From NCBI GenBank assembly GCA_023935145.1, contig CM043698.1, positions 20,649,001 to 20,713,000 of the forward strand: a DNA stretch of 64,000 bases. Reading direction: 5' to 3'. The stretch is from Bretschneidera sinensis (lineage: Eukaryota > Streptophyta > Magnoliopsida > Brassicales > Akaniaceae). Made by a program: the position numbers and the translations under genes. Shown in pieces: positions 54,401-64,000 of the stretch (the first letter of the stretch is position 1; the number at the start of each line of letters is the position of its first letter). Below the pieces are notes generated by a model. It had not been told where the DNA came from and ran no database searches. It saw nothing but the letters and a program-made list of their open reading frames with translations.

Positions 54401-57400
54401 TTGTTGATTATAGTTATAGCTGAAAGCAGCATCAACACCAAATGCTGTAACAAGTGGAAAAGAGATTAATTCAGACAGCAGCATACATGACAGGAGCAGA
54501 TAACATATTAGACCAAAGGCCACATTTCTTAAAAAAGGATATATCATGGGAAGGATAAAAATATGAAGATCACACCCAACTGAGCAATAAACATATAACC
54601 GCTGCCAGACAATTAGGGCTAACTGATGGATGCAAGACCATGTATCTGGCAAATAACCATTAAGCCTGCTCATTAAAGACATGAAAGTTTCTTATAGAAT
54701 CGAAGTTCATGCTCATACCTACTGATGGAACTCCATAAGTCTCAAAAAGTAGTTCTGCCATTTTACTGCGAGACTGAACTGGGTTGCATACACATTCTGT
54801 GATCAGGACAGGATGATCAATCTGTTCTGCCGTCAAATGAACATTAAATCAATGTAAGGTCTTGTAAACATCTAAACGAAGATGAAACATTAAATACACA
54901 ATACAAAGTACTCAGCATTGAAAGTTGTTCTGATGTAGAGTCCTTCAATGAGAAAAAAAAAACTATAAATTTGTTTGTATACCTGCGATCCATTAGCACC
55001 CAACCGATCAAAGGCAAAGTCAAGAATCTACACATGATAAATAGCACAAGTAAGGCTACAACTCTTGCCAATTTTATTCAAATTAACGAATAAGCATGCA
55101 CATGCACATGCACATACACTAAGACAACTAGCTATCATGTATTCCAAAGTTTCCAACTCAAAGTCACAACTGATAATATATTGATGTGTTTCAAGTTTGT
55201 AAAGCATAGCATGTCCTTGTTGTAAAGATCAAATACAAAAGGAGCTACATGCATAAATTTGCCAGATGCATTCCTTGTTTTCTGCTTAAGGCTCTGGAGA
55301 ATGAACCAAAGAATGAATACACAGATATCATTCCCCAAATACTGTTTGCAAACGTAGATATATTTTTTTTTGTAGAAACCAAGACCTTTTTACCTTGCTA
55401 GCCCACTAGTAGTGAGGACTTGGGATAACTTTCTTCTCAAAAAGAAAAGCAACAATTAAAAGAGTAAAAAAAGGTAATGGGTTTATTTTTATGCAAACAG
55501 CATGCGATAAAGATGAATAGCATATAATTATGTAAGACCAAATGCCCAAAGTTCTTTTTCACTTCAGGATTATTCACCTAAGACGCACACCGAGAGGCGG
55601 AGCTACATGCCACCCCCCCCCCCCCCCAAAAAAAAAAAAAAAAAAAAACTTTTGAAAGACTTTATTGAATTGTAGACTTGGCCATTTGCATGTGCTCCAT
55701 TAAGGAATTAATATAATCCTTTAGTTGTAGTTTTGTAGAGTTGTAGACCAAGTTTTAAGTGCGGCCATTATCACCATGTTTTGGTGCAACTAAAACTCAA
55801 CAAGAATAGAAATAAAGAAAAATTACAGAAAATAAGATAAAACAGATGGCCGAATATTTTAATTTTTCCATTTATTTCTCTTTCTTAACAAAACTAAAAA
55901 TAATTTACTGAACGAACAAAGACTATTGATTTTTGAAATACAATCAACACAAGCCCTAAAACAATCGGCATAAATCAAATATGAATTTAGAGACAACAAT
56001 AACTCCAAGACAGTATTATATTTTAGAAGATCTTTCAAACTTTTCGAGCGAAGCTTTTTTTATCTTGTTTATTTATATATAAGAATTTATTAATTATTCT
56101 TGTTATTTTGGAGGACGATTTCCCTAGAAATAGTCTAATTGTGTGTATTGAAAAAGAAATTGCTAAAAAAATTTAGCATAGACATGGTCGGTGATTTTTG
56201 TTCTATGAAAACATAGTATACAATTTAAATAAAAATATATGTATGTTTACGAATTCTTTTTCTTGTTTTCTTCTTTAGCCCCGGTCCCTCAACATAAAAA
56301 TTCCGCCTTGGCCTCTGAGCACACCACCATCGATGTTAAAGGGTTTCAGCGTGAAAAGCTTCAAAAGAAAAACTAATCCAAGTAGAGATGAATAAATAAT
56401 GCAGAACAAATTCTAAAACTGGGAGCTGTTTTTTTGCATTTCGTATGAAGAAGAAATGGAATAAAACATGAAAAACTTCTTAGATCACAATTTTCATGTT
56501 TTATATTAAATGCTCAATCACTAATGCGCTAGAGCTGTAAGGTAACTCTATTGCACCTTCCTACTAGCATTCACTTTTCTAGTTTTTCATTTTCTCTTTC
56601 TTGCCCAATTCACAGAGCTCGCACTAGATCATAAATGCAAAGAGAATTGTGATTCCATATTTCTTTCCAAGCAATAGAAGAAAATTAAATAAGTTGAAAA
56701 TAGAGGTTTGAAGAACACAAACATCAACATAAGCTTAGCATAAGAGATATCAATCACAAACATCAATAAAAGCTTAGTATGAGTGGTATCAATCATGTAC
56801 TTGAGAAAAGAAAACATTCAGATCAAATAACAGAACAAGATTACTTACGTATTCCATGATCTCAAACTGATAAACAACATTGCTATCAAAAGCCGAGCGA
56901 GGTCCTGAGCGGGTGCAATCAAAGTATTTCATCAATGCAAGATCTTGGTCACCAACAATAGTAACAGTTTCCCCTGCAACACAAACAAGGAAAACAAATT
57001 ATTTCAAGCCAAAAGTATCTCTTGACACTCAAAAATTGGATTTTAGTATTTCACACAAACCAAAAACTTATAATTTTGCAATGAGAAATTCAGGTAGCAT
57101 CAGGAAACACCATTAAGTATGCTTGAACTTTCTACTACCAGAGAAGCTAACGTACATAAAAGTAAACGAAGCTATGCTTTAAATTATCTGGGTCTTCTTC
57201 TTTTGGCTTCCAATTTGTTAGGAAACGGAAAATTGGCAGTTACATATAACTAGAGAATTTTTCTTTTTTTAAAAAAAAAAGTAGCTGATTTTTCCATGGG
57301 AATCCACGCGACAAAATAGATTTCTTTTTATTTAAATTTTCCTCCACTTTCCCAGCAATCAAATGAAACCCAGATGCACACATATACACATACGTACATA

Positions 57401-57805
57401 CATATAAAATTTATACAGAATTTAAAAGGAAAAACAAAAATAAAAGAATAAGATAAGTGAGTACCAGTGGCTTTGTGGCGAGGTCTTTGAACAATGTTAC
57501 GGAAAATAACGCGAGGGTCACTCTCCCCTGCCCAACTGGATGGGAAACAAAATTTCAAGGAAAAAAAACAATTTGAAAATTTTAAAAGCGTAAATCAAAA
57601 AGAGCAAACCACTACATATAGTTATAGGTAAACACATACATGTGTGTGTTTGTGTGCATAGTGAATGTAAAGAATGAATTAGGGTTTATGATGTTGGGGA
57701 GTACCCGATGCGGAAATAGGAGGCGCCATTGTCAATGACGATGGGAGTGGACGATGAGAACAGATTGTAATCTGATTGCCTTTCTATTTGCGAAATAAAT
57801 GGCAT
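51455..57805 (-). CDS. ARP5: Actin-related protein 5 (INO80 chromatin-remodelling subunit)
   Basis: Nuclear actin-fold subunit of the INO80 remodeller. Exons on the - strand: 57805-57705, 57535-57465, 56973-56849, 55027-54983, 54821-54719, 54444-54335, 54035-53926, 53839-53749, 53674-53231, 52874-52747, 52417-52078, 51961-51455. All junctions keep frame and give 724 aa, the usual plant ARP5 length. The N-terminal MPFISQI and TPIVIDNGASYFRIGWAGE form the first actin nucleotide-binding loop. ECVCNPVQSRSKMAELLFE and AFGVDAAFSYNYNQ follow. The ARP5-specific charged insertion (about residues 250-550; LEFLLQQLEQVEEDD, RRLKTNG-type basic segments, AAFDRGKGEDTFG) is complete. The actin fold resumes with FRCPEILFHPNMVGIDQ and SIFMTGGCCLFPGM. 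Intron 3 (1.8 kb) holds a hAT-like insertion. Confidence 0.96.
55592..56317. mobile_element. hAT-like non-autonomous insertion in ARP5 intron 3
   Basis: The left end reads GAGAGGCGGAGCTACATG. The reverse complement of the right end reads CAGAGGCCAAGGCGGAA. Flanks CGCACACC (55584-55591) and AGCACACC (56318-56325) agree at 7 of 8 bases, fitting an 8-bp hAT duplication. Just inside the left end is a run of 15 C (55613-55627) followed by 21 A (55628-55648). No protein is encoded. Confidence 0.45.
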
Positions 57806-59797
57806 TTTGCACACACACTCTCCCTCTCTCTGAGGAATGGAAGAAAGAAAAAGCGGGTTTAAAGCTTCCTTCTGCGAGGAGACTGGGACCAAAGTCGAGC
57901 ATGACAATGAAGCTAAGTAACAGGTCCGACCGGGTTGGTGGAACCGGCCTGAGCTACCGAACGATGTTTCCCGAACCGGGTTTGTGATTGCAATTTGGTT
58001 CGGTTATGTATTTTCAGTTTCAATAAAACCTTGCATTGATAAAGATACTTTTTCTTTTATTGATTTAACAAGAAGAAAAGAAAGGGTATAAAAAAAGTTA
58101 ACAATAATGTAAACATGATACGATTGGTAATATTCTTTTTGTTCCAATTTATTTATGACAGATGATTTTTTAAAATAATTTTAATTCCAACTTATAATTA
58201 AGATTTTATTTATTTAAAATTATGATAAAAATAATTTTTGATTACCTATAAATTTATTTATTTTAATTATTTTACTAATTTAAATTTTTTAATCATTTAA
58301 TTTGGTGAATAATAGAGGGTGACACATAAATTAAGACATAAAGAATATAAATTTTTCATCCTTGATTATAAAAAGGAAATAACAAAAATATAAATCAAAG
58401 CTTGATTTTCATCAATTTATAAAGGGATTTAAATTGAATAAATATTTTGTATATATAAGCTACGCGTGATTAATGATTTTAAAATAAAATTGTTGAAGTT
58501 GTACGAAGGAAATCAAATTAAATAGAATAAATCTAGAGAGAACGCGTCAAATCCCAACAAAGTATTTCATTACAACATTTGGGTATTATTTTAAACATGC
58601 TTTAAATTACTTTAAATGAAAACATAGTCTATAATGCAATACTGCGATGCTTTTAAACTGAATTTCAATTTGTAAGTTAAATTTTAATGCCCTTTTTTTG
58701 AAATGAAATAAGAATAGATAAATTAGGTAGAACGTCTAATCTTCAAGACATCAAACCACATTTCCTGCACGTCAAGGTGGCGAGCTTAACTTGCCAAAAC
58801 AGGAGCAACATTAGCTAAGTATTAAATGAAATGTATGACTTACTTTATTTATAGATAAATTGAGACAAAAACTTAGTTTCTAAATAATTTTTTAATTAGT
58901 CATAATGTTTGTGTGCGCACAAATTCTAATTTATGAAACAATAAATTTTAAAATATGATGTTTCATTGCTATATTATTTTTATCATGCTATTTCTTGATT
59001 GGATGAACATTCATATAAGGAAGCTTTTTTTTATCTATCCCCAGATTTTTTTTGATAAATTCAATCTTTTTGTCATATGTTAGTATCATTTATTAGACCT
59101 ATTTTGATAGTAAAGACAATACATTTTGTGGTATTTTCGTATCCACCACTAAATGCATTGTTTTACTATCAAATATTAGATTTTTTTTACTATAAAATAT
59201 ATCTAATGAGACAGCCTCATTTTTAAATGAGTTATTATAGAACTCGCAGAATAAATATTTTAATTTTCAAATACAAAACACAAGTGAATATAATAGTAAA
59301 AACAATGGTAAAAAAGAAAATATCACCAAATTTATTGGTTTTACCATCAAATGTGAGTTTTTTTACCACTAAATGTATTGTTTTACCAAAAAATGTAGTA
59401 TAACTTTTAAGTGAATCGCCATAGTATGCACTTATATATTATAGTAATAGTATGAGTAACTATTTTTCTCAATAGCACGTAAAAATTAATTATAGTTTGA
59501 ATTTTTTGGATTTAAACATTAATTATTAATTTATGACTAAAATTGTTTAATAAATATATGATTTTAATTATAAAATAAACAATATTTTCTAATTTTTTAC
59601 TTTATGTGGGAAATAAATTACACAAATGTATTTTCTCTTTGCCATTTTCAGTTATTGTTTTCTATTTTCATTAAATGAAACATATTCTACAAAATTTCAT
59701 GGAAAATAAAAACAATTAATGGAGATGAAAAACAAGAATAGAAAATAAAAAAACATTTTTCACAAGCAAACGCACTCTTACGTTTTTTTTAAAATAC
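57806..59797. other. ARP5 promoter side and AT-rich intergenic DNA
   Basis: The first 200 bp are GC-richer and probably hold the ARP5 leader and promoter; no clear TATA is seen. The rest is AT-rich. Similar ACCACTAAATG(C/T)ATTGTTTTAC phrases recur near 59148 and 59371, perhaps an old duplicated element. No gene is seen. Confidence 0.5.
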
Positions 59798-60290
59798 TGT
59801 TGATGTCGAAAATAGGTCAAGCTTAATTAGGTCAGTCCAAGTTATCCTTCGAAGTCCGATCCAAGTCAGTCAAGGTCAATTCTTAGGTCGTACGAGTCTG
59901 ATGTACATGAAAAGGGAGCCGCTCGAAGAATTGTGCTCCGGAGAGGGCCCTTAATTGTTCGAGTCAGCGAGTGACGTAATAAAAAAAAGAGGTGAAGAGA
60001 GGAGAGGAGAATATTTAGGAAAGAGTGTAATGAATGTGCACTTGGAATAAAGTGCCCTTTATATAAGGTTAAGAATCATATCATAATGGGAAAAGGTAGT
60101 GGAGTCCTCTGAGGTGAAATTACCCTAATGCGCATGGGGCGGAAAATGGGAGGGAACAAGTAGTCATTTCCTCTTTAAGGTGAAATTACTTAAATGTCCT
60201 TCTAAGATGGCATGTGCCAATTTTTTATTGGGTGGTATTTATGTCTTTCTCAGCTTCCTCTATGCTAGGGACGGCCAAAATTTCCACACA
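59798..60290 (-). repeat. LTR of a degenerate Tat-like element (outer part)
   Basis: Starts TGTTGATGTCGAAAATAGG, closely resembling the LTR border of the intact Tat element (TGTTGATGCCAAAAATGAG), in the same orientation. A TATA box on the - strand (CCTTATATAAAGGGC) lies near 60054-60068. The inner border is uncertain because recognisable pol sequence begins by about 60318. Confidence 0.55.
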
Positions 60291-60299
60291 CACTTCTTC

Positions 60300-62720
60300 A
60301 GGAGCTCTGAAGTCTTAGAGGAGGCTAGTTGGGCTAAGGCATTTACCTTGTCGTTTTCGGATTTTGGGGCTTGAGTCACCTTCATTGATCAGAAGAAAGA
60401 CATGGCTGGCTTCGCCTTGGCTAGGTACTTGATCATTTTTTCTCCCTTGGTTTCATAGTCTCCCATCACTTAGTTGACCACCAATTGAAAAATCACTATA
60501 GACTTCTAAGCCTTCAAGCATGAGACTTGGCCAACTTCATTCCGATGAGTAGAGCTTCATACTCTGCCTCATTATTTGAAGCTTTAAAGTTGAATTACGT
60601 GATATATCCAATGGAGAAATTTTTTAGGCTTATTAGGAGGAGTCTGGAACCGCTTCTGGTGGCGTTAGACGATCCATCAACAAAAAGCTTCCATGTTGGG
60701 AACTCTGGTTCTTGCTCAGACTCGTGCCCCCTAATGGCTTCCCCTAGAAAGGTACACTCAACTATGAAGTTTGATAGGGCTTACCCTTTGATAGTTGGTC
60801 GTGACTTGTATTGGATTTCAAATTTTCTTACTTAGTTGACCATTTCATAAGTCACTCGAAGAGGTCAGGCTTTTGAAAAACTTATCTCAAATGATGGTCT
60901 GTTAGAATTGTGACTGGTGTGATTGTAATTATAGGTGCAATTTTCACGTTGAGGTGAATATGTGTAAACCAGTGGGCTAGTACCGAGTCTCAGCGTCCGG
61001 GATAACTCAACTGACATAATAGATAGGTCTTTGAACCTTTTTCTCTTCTTTTATCAAGACTAAGGCCATGACGACATCACTAACGGCCAAGTAAAGGAAC
61101 AACTTTTCTCTTTCTTTTAGCTTAATGAGGAGAAGAAGAGAGCTCAAGTACTTAATCATCTCGTCAAAGAAAGCTTGACATTCTTCCTCCCACTAGAAAA
61201 CTTTGATCCTTTTGAGGGATTTAAATAATAGTAGGCACCTCTTTACTAACTTAGATGTGAAGCAACTGAGGGCGGTGATACGTCCCGTGAGTTTTTGTAC
61301 TTCTTTAACATTTTGTGGTGCTTCCATGTATAAAATAACCTTGATTTTCTCAAGGTTGACTTCAATCCCTCTCAGGGTCACCATGAAGCCAAATAACTTT
61401 TCAGAGGTCACACCAAAAGCATATTTTGAAGGGTTTAACTTTATTTGGTGCTTTCTCAGTACAGCAAAGCACTCTTCTAGATCGACGATATGGTTTATAG
61501 CTTGATTACTTTTGATGAGCATGTCATCCATATACACTTTCATGTTTCGGTCGATCTGGTCTTTGAAGACTTTGTTAATAAGTCTTTGGTAAGTAGTTCT
61601 GGCATTCTTCAATCTGAGGGGCATAACCTTATAGCAATGAAGTTATTTTTCGGTGATGAAGGCGATGTTTAGTTCGTCAGGTTCATGCATCCAGATTTAA
61701 TTAAAATTTTGTAGACGGAGGTCGCGTCAACTAGCTGATTGATTTTCGGCAATGTAAAGTTATCCTTGGGCCAAACATTGTTCAAGTAAGTGAAATTGAT
61801 GCAAATGTGCCACTTACCATTTGGTTTCTTTACCATGACTAGATTGCTCACCCATTTCGACTAGTTGGTTTCTTTGATGAATGTGGTCTTCAAGAGCTTG
61901 TCGACCTCAACGTCCATTGCTTGTTATCTTTTTTAGCCGAAGGGTATTTTCTTTTCAATGGCTAGCTTATCATCAAGATCAATGTTTAGGTAGTGTATAA
62001 TGTCTTTGGATCGATTCCCGGAATGTCAGAGGCTAACCATGCAAACATATCTTGGTTCTTCTGGATGAATGAAATCAGTCATGCTAGAAGTTCATCCTCC
62101 AAACCAGAGTCAGTCTGTATTTTCTTGTCATTATCCCCTTCTATTAGAGGTATGAAGACTAGTTCTTCCACCAATTTTCGCCTTGGGTGCCTAACTTCAT
62201 CTCTTAGATCTTCTACTTAAAGAACTTTGGGCTTTTCCTTACCCTTCACAAAAGCCAAGTAACAAGTCCAAGCAGCAGCTTGATTGTGTCGGACTTCACT
62301 AACGCTTCGTTCAGTGAGGAACTTCATTTTCAAGTAGTAGGTTGATACCACGACTTTCATGGCGTTCATACCTGGTAGGCCAAGGATGGCATTGTAGGCG
62401 AAGAGGAGATCAATTACCAGAAGGGTGCTCATTATCATCATTATCGACGGAGCGATGATGCCTTTCGAATATGCGAGCTTTCCTGTGAAGTCATAAAAAA
62501 GGCTGGCTAGTGGACCTACAGCAATCTTCTGCCAATTTCATTTGTTTGAAGACATTGTAGTAAAAGATGTCTTATGAGGAGCCATTTTCGATCAATATTC
62601 TTTCCATGACAAAATTACCGATGACCACTTCATTGTCGTGAGGAATTATACTCCAATGAGGTCCTCGTCAATGAAGTTAATCATCTAATCAATCTTAGTT
62701 TTCTTGTTAGGCCTTTTAAT
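60300..62720 (-). pseudogene. Decayed pol of a Tat-like gypsy element, integrase missing
   Basis: On the - strand, in element order: protease-side remnant near 62441-62217 (LLFAYNAILGLPGMNAMKV), then reverse transcriptase 61851-61193 (VMVKKPNGKWHICINF; MPLRLKNARTTYQRLINK; YMDDMLIKS instead of YVDD), RNase H remnants and the second RNase H (about 60780-60318). Parts lie in different frames with stops between them. The LTR follows directly where about 1.3 kb of integrase would be expected, so integrase has been deleted. It is diverged from the element at 10.5-22 kb, hence a related but older family. Confidence 0.8.
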
Positions 62721-64000
62721 TGACCCAACGAATCTAGTGTAAGCTTTACGAGAATTTTTCGGTTCTCTTCTGGAGGCTACTCTGCAAAAAATGGTTCAGA
62801 TGATGCTCATTATAAGCGCGTTATGCAACCACTCTTCAATATTGCACTTTTTTTCCTTGTCTATTTTTTGGGCTCCTTCATCTTGACCTGTTTTTTTTCT
62901 ACCTTTGCCATTATCTTTCTTGGGTTTTTGAATATATGGTTCTTTTATTTTCTTTCTTGTCAGGGCCTCTTCCCTTTGTTTACGGAAAGCTCAGTCTTTT
63001 TCGGCTATGACGAATTTGTCAACCTTGGCAAAAAAATCTCAAACATGGTACGCACTTGATTTCGAGACAAGTAATGACTGAAGTCACAAGCTCGGAGTCC
63101 AATAACAAAGGCTATAACAGCCACCTTCTGATCTAAGTCTCGAATCAACATCGATTGAGAGGTGAAACGCTGAATGTACTGGCATATACTTTCTTTAAGG
63201 TACTGAGTTATGGAGATGGGGCTTTTGGTTGTTTTCTTCGGCCCTTAGCTACTGAAGAAATGAGTGGTGAATTGAACACAAAGGTCCGCGAAAGATTTGA
63301 TTGATGTTGGGGGTAATCAAGAGAACTAGGTCCTTGTTGTTATGCATAAAGTGGTGGGGAAAGCTCGACACATTAGGGCGATTGAGTAACTGTGGAACAA
63401 CATTAAAGGGATGTAGGTTTCTAGATAGTCAATCGGACAAGCCTTGGAGTTGTTGGATGGTTCAGCCATGATCTTAGGTATGAAAAAGGCTACCATAAGA
63501 TTTGAACTCATCCCTGACATCTAGTCCTTTCTCTTTGAGGGTGAGTTTAATTCGAACATTCATCTCTTCGAGTTACTTATTAACTTCAGATTTTTCCTGA
63601 TCTATTTGCCTTTTTTTCCATGTAAGATTTAAAGACTGACTTATCGTCGTGCTCAAAGTGTTGAGGGCTTCTTAGGGTGCTCACAGCCTCAACCCAAATC
63701 AGGCCAGTCATTCCTTCTGCTTAAGATTACTTATTTGAAGCGGGTGAAGAGTTCATGAGATTGGATCTCCGACCTTCATGGAGCTTCTTCACTCTGAGAC
63801 TGGGGTTGAGAGTGGAGGACTTGGCTCGACTCAAATATAAGCTGAATAATGAACGAAGTGAGGCTGTCATACCACCATCAGAGGTCTTCATGTTCAGCCC
63901 GACTCACCAGAGCCATCAGGTATACACACACAAGGTTTTGAAGTGGAAAGGCATCCCTATTTTGGAGATCATTCAGAGGTAGGACTTGGACCCATTCAAC
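62721..64000 (-). pseudogene. Decayed gag of the same Tat-like element, running off the window
   Basis: Frame-broken gag homology on the - strand. 63520-63326 reads PIDYLETYIPLMLFHS and ALMCRAFPTTL, matching the DPLDHLQHYRTTM and MCRAFPLTL block of the intact gag. The 5' LTR should lie beyond 64000. Confidence 0.7.

Overview
The window is nuclear DNA from a flowering plant, almost certainly a eudicot. The protein-coding genes contain many short introns with GT-AG borders, the intergenic DNA is very AT-rich with long (AT)n and homopolymer runs, and all recognisable proteins are plant families. The species cannot be fixed from the sequence alone.

Host genes, left to right: a TBP1/TRP-type telomere repeat-binding protein (+, CDS 1372-4997, 8 coding exons, 663 aa by my splicing); a single-exon LISCL-type GRAS regulator (+, 33690-35915, 741 aa); a decayed FtsJ-type RNA methyltransferase pseudogene (+, 40593-44710); an FZR3/CCS52B-type activator of the anaphase-promoting complex (-, 46426-49527, 10 phase-0 exons, 474 aa); and ARP5, the actin-related subunit of the INO80 remodeller (-, 51455-57805, 12 exons, 724 aa). 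From memory, the order TBP1 - FtsJ - FZR3 matches neighbouring loci on Arabidopsis chromosome 5, so the FtsJ pseudogene seems to sit in its ancestral slot.

About a third of the window is mobile DNA. The largest item is a complete, apparently very young Ty3/gypsy element of the Tat lineage (10533-22093, - strand), nested in a copia-type solo LTR. Its 622-bp LTRs read as identical, it has a perfect 5-bp target duplication, and its 1791-aa gag-pol frame is uninterrupted. Between pol and the 3' LTR it carries an antisense, spliced extra gene (643 aa, putative gypsy-type transposon domain plus coiled coil) with its own TATA box. Upstream of that promoter lie about 40 tandem 49-bp monomers in an A/B alternation (98 bp), which present about 15 perfect G-box (CACGTG) sites.

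A second notable item (26463-30262) has PIF/Harbinger-like ends and a TTA duplication. It holds captured, rearranged pieces of two host genes, a BEL1-like homeobox gene (partly inverted) and the cohesin loader MAU2/SCC4, and no transposase. Smaller items include a Tourist-like MITE and a long-TIR MULE-like element inside the FtsJ pseudogene, a long foldback element at 24.1-25.3 kb, two hAT-like insertions (one in ARP5 intron 3), a tRNA-derived SINE remnant, and a degenerate Tat relative without integrase that runs off the right edge (59798-64000). No tRNA, rRNA or CRISPR was found.
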